Under the pieces are notes generated by a model. It worked only from the letters and a program-made list of their open reading frames with translations, ran no database searches and was not told where the DNA came from. From Hawksworthiomyces lignivorus (taxonomy: Eukaryota; Ascomycota; Sordariomycetes; Ophiostomatales; Ophiostomataceae), in assembly GCA_002917075.1 (NCBI GenBank), contig NTMA01000021.1:310001-374000 (forward strand): a DNA stretch of 64,000 nucleotides, given 5' to 3'. Both the position numbers and the translations under genes were made by a program. This document shows positions 1 through 11,586 of the stretch, piece by piece. Numbering within the stretch: the stretch's first letter is position 1; each line of letters opens with the position of its first letter.

Positions 1-2018
1 ATCTGAACATCCATTTTGTTAAAGTCGTGTAACAAAAGCCAGCATAGCATACGGAATACCAACGTGCACCACACAAAAGTCGCTTTTGAATCTTCAGTGG
101 TGTATGTAATGTTGTGGCTACTGTCATTGTCGTTGCAATCGTCTTTATCTTGATGCAAAGCAGCGCTGGCATGCTTAACCACCCGAGGCCGGAGCCTCCA
201 GAAATATATTTCCATCAGTCTTTCCTGACGCTCCTCGGGAGATGCTGTCATCAGGTCGTCAAATCGCAAAAGAGACCCATAATTCCCAAACTTGCTTGGT
301 TTGATTTGTACTTTGCTCAATTGCCCGAGATGGCTGGCTTGCTCCTCTCCACCAACCTCACTATTTCCATCGTCCTGGTTCGCAGAGCCATACTCACCTT
401 CGTTGTTTACCATATGTAACAGCTCCTGGATGTGTTCACGTAAAACAAGCTCGACAACGTGTGCGCCGACTTGCATCAGGTATCCATCGCACTCGTTTAG
501 CGTGTCGTGAAGGGCATCTAATAGTGGCCGATCAATAATGTCTTCATTTGCATGCTCCGCTTTCTCCTTGTGATCACGCTCTGTCTTGAGGCGGAGTTTA
601 TTATTGATATTCTCGGACAGCTCCTGTAGCCGTCTTAATTTGGTATTGCTCACGGACAACCCGCTGATGCGGCTGTTGTAACCTTGGAGGAGCTTACGCA
701 AGCTGAAATACTTCTTGTCCCAACGGTAAAATGTTGGATTTGGAAGCAGCCGAAAGAGGCTATTCTTGATGCGCAGCGTGCGTCCTAGCATGCCAGCAAT
801 CTCAAATGCAACTAGAAGGGCTAGGTGTTAGGATGACTCTATAAACTCGACCACAACTGGGGAGTAGGGCAGGAGGAGCATACGAGGAAATAAATGGCCG
901 TGCTTCTTTGTTTCATCACGCAGACAGTTAGACGTGTTCGTGTTGCAGCCAAACGATACAAGAGTCTCCGCGAGCTCATTGCGACTGCCTAGTAAGAGCG
1001 TGCCGAGGTCGTGCGTATCATCTGTTGTGAAGGCGAGTCGCCGCATATCATCTTTATTTCGGAAAATTGTCGGCACGAGACCAAACGCCAACTCTTTACA
1101 TTCATCGGTTGGTATAATGCGGTTTTCATGGAACCGGCACCGGCCGCAGATTTGGAATGTAAACATGATACCGAGATCGGACATATGGCTACCAGTCAAA
1201 ATATAACCGTTGCCTTCAGCTCGGTACCTGCCCGCCGACCGGTCGAACTCTTTCCAGTATATGCCAAGCATTGCTGCCATCTCCACAAGATGCGATATTG
1301 TCGTTGTAGCATATGGTCGGCTGATGCTCGCTGGCATTGTATCCCAGGATCGTTTCTTGGCTTGGAGAGCAACACAGAGTGTGTGCTGCTCGAAATCGCA
1401 AACCAATCCTGGAGGATTTAGCTGATACTGATCCGCTTCCCAAGCTTGCGAATCTCGCTCCATCCGCTGAAGCTCTTGCAACAGCCGAACCCATGTTGAC
1501 ATTTCATTATCGGCCGTATGGATACCCTTCTCGGCCAGCACTGGTACCGCTGGGGGTAACTGGTCAGACTTGACCGACTTGGTAAGACTCCCATTTGGCC
1601 CATTTCGCACACCTTTTTGGTTTGATGACTGTTTTTGCTCTTTGTCGCCTACAGGCAAGGAGCGCGTTTTTTCAATACTCTCATCAGTACCCTTGACAAA
1701 CCAGACCTCGGCGTTCTTGACTGGCCCCTTTTTGTTGTTTGCAGGACACACAAAAAAGACCGGGGTTTCGAACAACACCTGAAAGCGCATTTCACTGAGT
1801 AGGAATCTGCGCTTTTTTGTGACATGCCATTGCCCAATTACCGTGGCATCGCAATTGGAATAGCCGGCAGCAGACGAGAGGTATTGCTGCACCACCTGCA
1901 GGCCCGTGCCGATCAAAGCAATCACCGAAACAACCAAAGCGACAATGGCGATAATCGTATCAGAGCCACCACCGTTCCCGCCATTGTAGACGCTAGTACT
2001 GTTCCTCTGGTTGGACAT
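1..2018 (-). CDS. Modin-like fungal membrane protein, C-terminus cut by window edge
   Basis: I read two exons, 2018..884 and 811..1, separated by a 72-nt intron (GTATGC donor, CTAG acceptor, phase 1); the second exon stays open to the window edge, so the C-terminus is missing after about 648 residues. The start ATG opens a short Ser/Asn/Gly-rich tail followed by one hydrophobic segment (about residues 20-43) and then the cysteine-containing block GYSNCDATVIGQW and an R-F-x-x-S-E-x-R-F block. From memory this N-terminal arrangement (one membrane helix, a C-D-x-x-V-I-G-x-W block, then an aromatic/basic block) is that of large ascomycete proteins often labelled modin, whose molecular role is not established. 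Much of the second exon is rich in charged residues, with a likely helical stretch. No catalytic motif is visible, so I give no function. Stopping at the first in-frame stop (396 residues) is the alternative; the long open second exon in matching phase argues against it. Confidence 0.75.
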
Positions 2019-5000
2019 AGGGGACTGAGTAGCTGTTCAGGTTATGCCCAGCAAAATAGCACTCAGGCGGCCTGTTGTGTATGAGTTTCGTAAATGGTTA
2101 GGTCATAAAGACATGACAGTCCGAGGTTGAAGAAGGACGGAGTATGATACTATTTGCCGGGGAGGGATAACTATGAAGGTAGACGTTGAGAAGTGTTTGG
2201 GGGTAAATTAAAAGCAATGAAAACAAGAGAATAAAAATGTCAGGGCGACAAGGCTATGGCGGCCAGAACACGAATTAAGCCTCCTTGCTGACCCAACAAA
2301 CCCGTGCGTATTTCGCTCGAAGGCAAGCCTTGCTGGGGCTGTGCGCTGCAAATTCAAGCGGCTGAAAAGGCCAGATGACGGACGACATTAAACGACACCA
2401 CCCAGCAGCAAAGTACTTAACCAATGACAACCCGGCAAGCGGACAACGCCTCGGTCTTGATCACTATTGAGATTTTGTCATTTCAACTCTGCACCACGTA
2501 CGCATTCGCATACACATACTCGTGCCTTTATCTATCACTTCCATCTAAAATCATTCCGAAAATCGAGACCCTCATTTTCCGACATACATACTCTATACAA
2601 AAATTAGGAAACTTTATGCTAGCTAATCTTAACACGGAACTCTACCGCGGATATCCCAATGAATCGTTTCTCTATGGAGGTGTGTAGACCATCGAGAGTG
2701 TTTGCAGTCGATTTGAGTGCCTGTAAAACTCAAGATTCTCGCTATTCGCATATGAGTGTCTTATTCATGTGAGGTAGACAAATAGTACGGCAACATTCAC
2801 CGTGTGCAGCGCTCGCTGGCTCCCTGTTGGTACCCTGTGCGCTCGGGACGTTATCACTAGCTCAGTCCATGCGGCTCTTGCCGCTTCAATCAGGTTGGCA
2901 GCATATCACTGTTCCGCCAGCTGGTGCAGGTGCCAAGTGAAAGCACTTACTTATATCGGAAATCATGCCGAAGTGAAGAGATTACCTCTTCAATGTTAAA
3001 CTAAAATATTTCGAGGTTTATACATGCACTGCAGGTATTGGTCTTCGATTCGGTTGCCTTAAAAGCATAGCTACGCCACGCGACTAACGGCAAAATTTAT
3101 GAGATGCTTCGCCAGAATGATAAAGCCAATCTCGCCAGGCTCGACATGAAAGGCAGAGCTATTTATGGCGTCTAGTTTAATACAGTTCTTCTATGTCGAT
3201 AAGGCCTCCAAAACTAACTCTCAATATCTATTCATTCTATCATTTGGTATGCTGGATTATGAGCAAAGCATCTGGTCATCAGATTAGTTGTGTCACGTTG
3301 AAGAATGAGAGGAGTTAATTTTTATTTTCACTAATTTCGTGTTACGTTCTGTACCTTAGAGGAAGAAGAAGAAACCTCACATCGAATTACCATCATTAAT
3401 ATATCTACATGCCAGTTTTTTGGTTAATAATTGTGTGTATCAGTCTTCTAGTCTTCTGGCATTTCCGACTGATCTGAGGCGTCCAATGCCAGTGTAGCTG
3501 CGGCAGACCATTTTTTGACTCCCGTGCGAGAAAGTTATACAAGATGGTTCGGAGCTTTAGGTAAGATCATATTCTAAGCAGATGTAAAGGAGATCCTAAC
3601 CGTGGACCCTACGCCACGTCGGCTCATTCGCAAATCGAAAGTAATGCTATGGGCTGCAGATTTTATATGGATCCCTAGTTAGGCCATCAACGAGCTCAAA
3701 TATTGGATTTACTGCGTCGGGATTGTGTCTCGGACCAAGCGAATTCAGATAAAAAGATATGATAAAGACATTCGAGAAGCAATCGTTCATGAGGTGCAAA
3801 CTTAATATTCTGATTGGCCTACAGGTAGAGCACGGCGGCTCCGAATCAGCCAACGTAGGAGTTTTTATTTTTATTTTATTTTTTTGAGATGTGTTCTAAC
3901 AAACGACGTTGCGGAATCACCGCTGAAAAAAAGGCACACGGGTAGAGAAGTGCAGTAAGTATGGTGGTGAACAAAGTTAAGATGTCTGTTAATTCCCTCG
4001 CCGAACAAGCAGTGTCGCTGACATTTTTTTTTTTTTTTTTCACCAAGCATCTACAACACGCTCTACTCTTGGACTCTTAATTTTTTGCTCTATTCTTTTA
4101 CTTTGCTGCATTGTGGTGTGGTAAGTCGCATGCTATTATGACACTTGCAAGCCCACGAGGAAAAGTTGTAGGCGCAGTTCCTGCATGCGCTAATGCAACT
4201 TAAACCGGGGGCTTCAGCTCGTCCATGCCCACCACCAACAAGCCTTAACTCCTTCGGGACGCCCGCCTGTGTGCATGTAAAAGCAACTACCATAACCTAT
4301 TGGATTTTCTACCGCAGCTGAAGGGCGTCTTTTCATTAGTTACGGTTCGACCGGTTTTGCTCTTCTCGAGGAACGACTTCTCAGCTCCTTCGCCGAACTG
4401 TTTTCTTTAGCCCCTTTTCAGTTTATTCTTAACCTTCTTGTTATATTCCCTTTCTTCACTTCTCACAGCCAGATGCTAAATAGCAGCTAACAAGCTAAGG
4501 CATGTAGCTGTACAGAAAACCCGCATCACTGCTGTCCTTTTAGCTTTGAAAAGTTAGAAAATTAGACATTCCCAATCCTGACTATTCTAGCACCCGTGCT
4601 CTTGCAGAGATGCCCAATATGAAGACTTCATAGACTTTTATTGCGTAGTGTCTTTGCGACTAGATCCTAGGAGACCCAAAATTTCTAGTCATAGGCAGAG
4701 TATTTGGCCAGTATACACACACTAGTTCTACCCATTTATCACCAAAAAGATCTCACCGGGTATCAAGTGGGTAGCCAAACTACATTCTTCCGTTACCACG
4801 GAGTCGCCGATATTTCTGTGCGGTGGACTTCTTTTGGGGCTACGAAGATGGCTATTAGGTTGGTCCGTACTATACGTTTTGCCCCTTTCATTTCTTTCTT
4901 CTCGTATCGCAATGACGCTGTTGGATGCTGTTCCAGGTTCACCGAAAACGAAAGACAGCATCATATATACGCGTTTAGCTGTCTAATACTTGCAAAATTC

Positions 5001-5584
5001 GAACAATGAGCGTGTCTTAGCTGGGGCCCTTCGTCATACTCGTTGTCTGGCCTCATTCGCCTGCCGAAGAGCGATTTCTCCTTACTTCCTCATGCCGACC
5101 TTGCGTCTATTTGGTCTCAAAGTCCATAGAAGTATATAAATGAAATATGAACATAGAATCACCTTTCTCAGAAGCTTTGATCATTGCTGCACTATTCACT
5201 CTGGCTCCTAGGAGGCACAGTTCAGAAGGCTGCTGCTTTTCGCTTGAATCGCCTCTTGCGTCTTCTTCGCAAACTCCGTGTCATTGTTTTTTTTTATGCC
5301 AATACCATCTGCCTTTACCGACCTCGCCTGTAAATCTACACAGCCATACAAGAAAAAAATCGGTCTATTTCTGCTCCGCTGCTAATTTGTCCTGCCCCCC
5401 GTCACTCACTTTGTCACCTCTGGGCAAGAGCAATTTTATGGCGATTTTTAAAACTTCCTCACTGAGGGCGAATCAGCCAGATAGCTTCGCGGCGTATAAC
5501 ATGACGGCCCCATAGATACGTGTGGGCAAATCAATTTCCACGTTGTACCCATCACAGCATTTACAGAAAATAGCTGCGTCAAGC
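2019..5584. other. Gene-free stretch
   Basis: I see no convincing gene here. Open frames are short (under about 125 codons), lack fungal protein character and occur on both strands. The stretch holds homopolymer T runs (around 4024-4040) and is AT-rich around 3.3-3.4 kb. The last 500 bases, before the C2H2 gene, are pyrimidine-rich, as expected of a promoter or leader. Confidence 0.6.
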
Positions 5585-7085
5585 ATGGCTGCACGGCCAG
5601 GTTATACTCATTTCCAGCAGCAACAGGATGACTTACCCATTGAGTTATTACACTCTATGTCGAACACTGCACATATAGACCACAACTTGCTAGATACAAA
5701 CGCTTTCGGCACTGTTAATCAAACAGCGCCTTCTCTTAGCGATACAGCTGTGCAGACATTAGAGAGCCAGCCCTTATACGGCCAAAGCACTACGGGCGCC
5801 CTTCTAGGACCGCAAATCACGGCCCTATATGAGCCGCAAGAAGTTATAGCCAAGTTATCTGAGCGCAGTGTACCTGGCGTTCTTCTCCCCGGAGCAATCT
5901 ATCATCGGAGGCCAGATTCTCCCTTCCCTCAGCGCCGCTATGCGGCGTTGTTTGATCAGCCCATTGCAGAGGAAGACTATGGCGGAGACGTCCTCGAGGC
6001 TGGTACTGATCATGTATATGGCCATATTGTCCAAGCTGCTCAATACTCTCGTGTCCAAATAGTGTATGTCGTTTCCTTGACAGATGCATTTTGGGATATG
6101 GGTAATCGCTTTAACGAAGAAGCTCGACTCGCTACGTTATGGTATAGCAGAGAACGGCAGGGCAACTTTATGGCCGCAAGAGAAGCTCCGGAAGGGGCAG
6201 GGGTGGGAATGAGTTCTGGCATGATCGAATCGAGTCCTCCATTTTTGCAGGCTTCTGGTACGCTGCGTCTCTGATATAATGCGCACTTTGAATTACTAGT
6301 TTATTAATGGCCGAACTACTGGCTTGGAAATAGGAGACTCGAGACCAATTCTCGCACCCCCCGAACCCACCTCTATTAGCGACGACGATCCCAAATATAC
6401 GCCACCAGTGTCTCTGACTTCTGATATGTGCTCGACGACTCTTTTTGTTGAGTCATCAGCGCCTCTATCCATATCGTTGGAGAAAAAAGCTGCCGCTGGC
6501 GAGCCAGGACGAACACGGCCTACCCAGATGTGGCTCATGCATTACAGGGGTGCAAAGCATGTTCAAGAAAACGCAAAATACAGCACCGCTGGCTATCGCT
6601 TGAATGGCGAAGATGATGGGCAGTCGCGGGTGCAGGCGTCAGATGGCGATGTGGACGGCGAGGCATCCTTACACGCGTCCATACCAGATGGGAAATGCCC
6701 ATTTAAAACGTGTGAATACCATAGCAAAGGCTTCGCCCGAAAGCACGACCTTGTTCGGCACATAATCACTCACTATGACGGACAGATCTACTGTGGGTTT
6801 TGCCCTGACGGTCTTGCAAAATCATTTGGGAGGCCATTCCTTCGAGTAGAACCACTGAAGCGACACCTTGCTGCGGTGCATAACGCTGCAAGGTTCCGAA
6901 AGACGCAGAATACCACCGAAGTATACCTAAAGGACCGCATCAAGGAATACGAGCCGGTAAAATTCGGTCAGTGCAGCATATGTATGCAGATGTTTAACAC
7001 TGCAGCGGGGCTTTATAACCATGTTGAAGACTGTGTCGTGCAGTTGTTACTTCAACGGGCAAGGGTTCTGAACGACCAGCAGTGA
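5585..7085 (+). CDS. C2H2 zinc-finger protein of a conserved fungal family
   Basis: Exons 5585..6257 and 6334..7085, joined by a 76-nt intron (GTACGC donor, ATAG acceptor, phase 1), give 474 residues. The first ATG of the frame is at 5585; an upstream GTG at 5522 extends the frame but is not a eukaryotic start. The N-terminal half is Gln/Ser/Pro-rich and looks disordered. The C-terminal third has three fingers: a C-x4-C finger ending L-V-R-H-x3-H, a second C-x2-C finger ending L-K-R-H-x4-H, and a last C-x2-C ... H-x3-C finger. This order, with the K-H-D-L-V-R-H helix and a final C2HC finger followed by a hydrophobic tail, matches a family of fungal C2H2 proteins that I recognise by pattern but cannot name. 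A nuclear DNA-binding role is an inference. A shorter, alternative exon boundary inside 6000-6300 is possible because several weak GT and AG sites lie there. Confidence 0.75.
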
Positions 7086-7805
7086 GAGGAGGGTTCTTTG
7101 GTCTCTTGCACTCTTCCAAGGGAAGGATTTGATAGAAATACTCTAAGATAGTGCTGGGGGGGAGTTATTCTGCAGAAGAGAGGAACGGAATAGGAGAGGA
7201 TTAATTCTCTGAACTTTGGTCTCTAATTGGAAGTTAAATCTTTATTGCAGATATCCAGAAGCTAAAACTTTCAGTACCTACGTCGGCTGTGCAAATAAGT
7301 TAGTTGCACCTGTGATAATCACAGAACAGACACGGACGCGTATGGGACATCTTGAGAAACTAGTCCAATCCTTTGACTGATCAGATATCTACTCTGGCTC
7401 CTAGCCCTATCTTCTTTCTCTCCTTTAACCACTCGGTCTTCTAAATAAACACCCAAACCATCTTTGACAGGTAGCAAGGCTGGAGTCAAAGTAAAATGGT
7501 TACAACATGCAGCAGACAAAAAGACAAAAGGAGACTAAATGAAGAAAAAAATGGAGCTGTCTGCTATGAATCGAAAAAAAGTAGAACCTCACCCTGAGAT
7601 GCTCGCCTTATCTAGCCACGGCTTGTATTCGTGCGCATACCCATTTTCTCTTTATAATTTCCGAATGTGCTGCAATATTACGTATAAAAGGGCGGGCATC
7701 TCCGTCATATGGATTGTTATAATATGACCCAATGAAACTCTCCATTTTCATTCCCTCCAGACAGAATGAGGACGTCTCGCGCTCGAACTCGTCTCATGTT
7801 TTCTA
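7086..7805. other. Intergenic, convergent gene ends
   Basis: This is the gap between the ends of two convergent genes (the C2H2 gene and ypt7). It should hold both 3' untranslated regions. The small frames present are low-complexity and I do not call them. Confidence 0.6.
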
Positions 7806-8903
7806 TCAGCAAGCACAGCCATCTTGGTCATTCTCGATATGGATGTTGATTGGATCCTGGAAATCGCCACTGAACTCTTCGGATTCTTCCTGCTGCAGTG
7901 CGTTCTTGGCAATAACTGAGTAGTATTAGCTTCAAAATTGACACAACAGAGTATATGAAAGTAACGTGGCGAACCCTACCTTCGAATGCTTGTTCAACAT
8001 TGATGGCCTCTTTGGCACTAGTTTCGAAATACGGAATGCCATGCGCCTGACAAAACGTCATGGCACGCTTGGTTGAAATCTGGTAACAAACATTAGTAGA
8101 GCTCCCTTACTTTATCAGAGACGTCTAGCAAGTATACATAAAACATACCACCCGCTTGCTTTCTTCCACATCAATCTTGTTACCTAGAACAACCTGGATA
8201 ACACGATTAGCAATGCTTATATATGCTTCTGGCCCTTCCGGTCACATCTCTCCAAGGTGACATACAAATGGGAAATTGTCTGGATCCCTGGGAGATGCTT
8301 GTACTAAGAATTCGTCCCGCCAACCTTCGATAGCCTCGAAGCTCTTCGCATTGTTCACATCGAAGACTAGCACGCAACAATCGGCTCCGCGATAAAAAGC
8401 CACGCCTAATGATTGGAATCTCTCTTGGCCAGCAGTGTCCCAAAGCTGATGTTGAAATAGGTGTAAGCCTTGGGAGTCTCGAATACATTTGTATCGCTTA
8501 TTGGAGGATGGTATCACTCACCTGCATAGTCACTTGCCTATCATCAACAGGAACCTCTCGCGTCAGAAAATCAGCGCCGATTGTCGCCTTGTAGCTTGCG
8601 CTGAACTTTTTATTGACCTATAATTCGAGCGTGTACCATTAGCATCTCTACTACATTGCATTGTCCTTCTATTGATCCAAGTGTATGATAAAGCCTTCTC
8701 TTATTTAAATATCACGTCCTGCGATCTTAACTCACATATTGATTCATCAGGCTGGTCTTTCCTACGCCGCTATCGCCGAGAATGATGATCTAGAGAAAGA
8801 TCGGTTTGTAAGTACACGATGATTGGGCACACTAAAGAAGATATTATAAGAAAGATCGGTGAGAGAATTTTACCTTCAAAAGCACCTTCTTTCTTGACGC
8901 CAT
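7806..8903 (-). CDS. ypt7: Rab7-type small GTPase Ypt7
   Basis: Seven exons give 204 residues: 8903..8874, 8789..8736, 8617..8522, 8445..8266, 8193..8149, 8079..7980, 7915..7806. All junctions keep phase and have GT/AG ends. The G-domain motifs are intact: P-loop GDSGVGKT (residues 15-22), the switch I Thr-Ile-Gly, DTAGQE (63-68), NKID (125-128) and the Ser-Ala-Lys loop (156-158). The protein ends Cys-Ala-Cys, a double geranylgeranylation signal. The switch and interswitch sequence, and the R-D-E-F-L-x-Q-A-S-P-R-D stretch, identify the Rab7 subgroup rather than Rab5 or Ypt1. Known role: on late endosome and vacuole membranes Ypt7 recruits HOPS for tethering and homotypic vacuole fusion. Length is close to the usual 205-208. 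The 30-nt first coding exon is short but well supported. The gene is divergent from the chelatase-like gene, about 0.77 kb away. Confidence 0.97.
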
Positions 8904-9676
8904 AACTGCAACTGTTGTCCCAGATGATACGAGTAAAATGTTCAGAGCTTAGATTGATTTCGTAAAAAGTAAACCGAGGTTGACCAATCGTCGGAAAGCG
9001 AAGGAGGCGAGGTGAGCGTCGGCTGATAGATAGTTTGGACCCAACGTTGAAGAGCACGAAGTAGCAATTTCGGTAACTGGATGATATCGCGCTCTCTCTT
9101 TCCTCCTTCAAATACCGCGGTGTCTCTATTTTCGTGATAGCGACAGCTGCGCGATTTCTCTGGTGTATATTTTGCCTCGGTGCTAGAGTCGGTTTCTAGT
9201 TGTCTTGGGAAATGTGAGGCTTTCGTTCTTTGACGAAAGGTGGTCTGGAGTTGCTGCTTAAAATAATAGGCAGGTGACTTCGCTCTAGTCACTAGGCTTA
9301 GGCTGGCGCTTTAAGCAATCCGCAACTCTGGCCAATCATAGGTTAGTATGCCTAACTGCAATATCATAATCTAGGTACGAGTACATAAGATACATACCTA
9401 GTCATGTTTCGACTTAGCCTTATCTTGTAAATGCGCAACCTTGCTGAGGTATGTATGTATATTGGAATATGCATTAAAGAGATATATCCATTTTGTTGCG
9501 CACCTGGAGTTGTTCCAGTAGTCTGCTTCAAAATGCTAGAATTACACCAGCGCCAAAAAACACGCGGCCATCTGGGTCCAACAAAATGGGAAACTTTGCA
9601 ATGGACACATATAAGCTAATGTTTAATTTGCTCAAGATAGCAATGCCTTAGCTCAGACCATTTTCATTCTCTACTG
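8904..9676. promoter_or_regulatory. Divergent promoter region, ypt7 / chelatase-like gene
   Basis: The two flanking genes start at 8903 (-) and 9677 (+), so this 0.77 kb must hold both promoters. CCAAT pentamers are present on the plus strand near 8983 and 9334; these could bind the fungal CCAAT-binding complex, but that is inference. No coding frame looks real. Confidence 0.5.
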
Positions 9677-11289
9677 ATGAAAGAAATTATAGAAGTCCGA
9701 AAATCAGAACCTCTTCTCATGGACACTGACGACGATCTTGTGGCTCGCGTGCAGGGCTTGAGTGATCTAGAGCTCGCGGTACTTCTATCTTTAGTTGGTC
9801 AGGAGCACTGCGTTATTGGCACTCCTGGAAAATCTGTTGATAGTTTGACCGAAGAGCTGCGTTTGGTGAGTGAAGTAGATAGAACGAGGTACAGAAGCCT
9901 TTTCGTTACATATATCCTAACATAAAATTGGCAAAATAGATATCTACAAATATTTTCAATATGCGATGTACCGTTATCGACTGCTACGAAGATATCACAC
10001 TAGGAGATTTTGTCACATCGTTACTGCCACCAGCCGCACTGCCATCTGCCGCCGCCGGTAGTAGCAGCAGTCACAGTCGCTCCTACGGAAACAATTTCAA
10101 TAAATGCAACTCCAGTGTGAGCCCTTCCAACGAAGGACATGAATATTCACATTACCCACCAACCCCAATGAAAGCGTCACATGCCCTGAAAAGTAACAGC
10201 AGCTCACGCTCGCCACCGGATGACTTTGTACTTACGGCGGCAGCGGCGGCGACGGCTTTAACAAGCGTTGCTTCTGCCTCAACAACCGCCGTATCATCTC
10301 CTTCTATCGCTAATGTTGTGATTGCCAAGAATATGAGTCTGGCGCCCGAGGTGGTACAAATCCAAACACTTGAGTTACTGCGTTCAGGTCAACTTTTCGC
10401 ACGTGCGGCAATGCATACGGCACCGATACCATTTCTGTTTATAGCAGTGATTGTGGCAGACCAGGGATTTCGCTGCAGCGTTGGAGGCCGACAAGATAGT
10501 CAAACACCTCGGCATGATGGTGGAAACAAAACGCCACCGTATATGAATGCTCACCTCAACGATTTCTTTTATATGGGTCACTGGCACGATCCGGAGGATG
10601 GCTTTCCAAACCTCGAAGCAGAGGAAGCCAATATCAAAATAGGAGTCAGAGACTATGATGGACATAGATTGAAGAGTAACGGCTTCGCCGAACCGAAGGA
10701 GTCTGGTTTGCGAATTCGTAGGGGCGGTGACGGTAACAAAGGTGGCTGCTGTGATGCTAGCCGAAACTCTACCAATGTGGATTGCGATGCAACTGCTGAT
10801 CAACCGATCGTACAAGATTCTCCAATGTCTCTATCTCCAGCTGACATACAACGTCTGACCAGCCTGGTTGAAGATGTCCGCGTCGACATTGACGTCCAAC
10901 GCTACTTGATGAATGTGGTGGCATCTCTACGCATGCATCGTGCTGTCGCGGTCATAGGGCAAAATGTGGGTGGCTTGAGCAGCGTCTCGCCCGCTGCCAC
11001 TAAGCACTTTGAGAAGCTGGCACAATGCCTAGCGCCTCTGCATCATCTCGACTATGTAACACCAGCGCTGGTGGCACTTGCAGCCCGAAAAATATACCTA
11101 CACCGAATCCGAACAGTGATGGTAGGCGGTTGGGATGCTGCCGGTTCAGAGCGACCACTGCCGTTAATGTTGCATGAGAGAAGCATGCAATGGGGCAGTG
11201 AAAAGACAGCCGTAGAAATGTTGTTGGGACATATTAGCCCGGAGGACGTAATTGAGGACGTGCTCAGATCCGTCTTGCCACCCGTATAA
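9677..11289 (+). CDS. Magnesium-chelatase-like (AAA-related) protein
   Basis: Exons 9677..9865 and 9940..11289 (74-nt intron, GTGAGT donor, branch-like CTAAC, ATAG acceptor, phase 0) give 512 residues; a second in-frame ATG at 9719 would remove 14. The first exon carries V-Q-G-L-S-D-L-E-L-A, and the second continues into a hydrophobic-acidic block; together these match, from memory, ascomycete proteins annotated as magnesium chelatase ChlI-like, part of the AAA superfamily. A second conserved stretch, HTAPIPFLFI, and an H-W-H-D-P-E-D-G-F block follow a Ser/Ala-rich insert (about residues 85-180). The C-terminal 170 residues, mostly helical, correspond to the lid region. Fungi make no chlorophyll, so the substrate is unknown. 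I see no proper Walker A motif: GTPGKS is too short by two residues. Function is therefore not assigned beyond family. Confidence 0.75.
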
Positions 11290-11586
11290 AATTGTCACAT
11301 ATTTAAATATGAACAAAGAGAAAAAATGCATATAACTGTATTTGCAGTACTGCACGTCTGAAGAACGATGTCACTAATTTAAACGTATAATAATTACAAG
11401 CATCATTCAAACACCACATAGTGCCTATATGCCAAAACGGAGAATACTGTCAACGACAATCAACGTCCTGCCGCATTACCACCGCTTCTCTCACAAAACC
11501 CAAGAAATTTGTCACATGTATACTTCCCGCTTCACTTAAGTCGCCTATCCAAGTTCATGACAACCCGCGTAATTGTTGCTGTAAAA

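Noticed and set aside
828..880. Ending the modin-like gene at the first stop
   Set aside because: A 72-nt GT-AG intron in matching phase joins it to an open frame of more than 800 bases.
4704..5009. 101-codon plus-strand frame
   Set aside because: Overlaps a minus-strand frame of similar length, lacks an obvious promoter and shows no protein character.
6064..6083. GTATGT ... CAG inside the C2H2 gene as an intron
   Set aside because: At 20 nt it is too short for the spliceosome, and the open frame does not need it.
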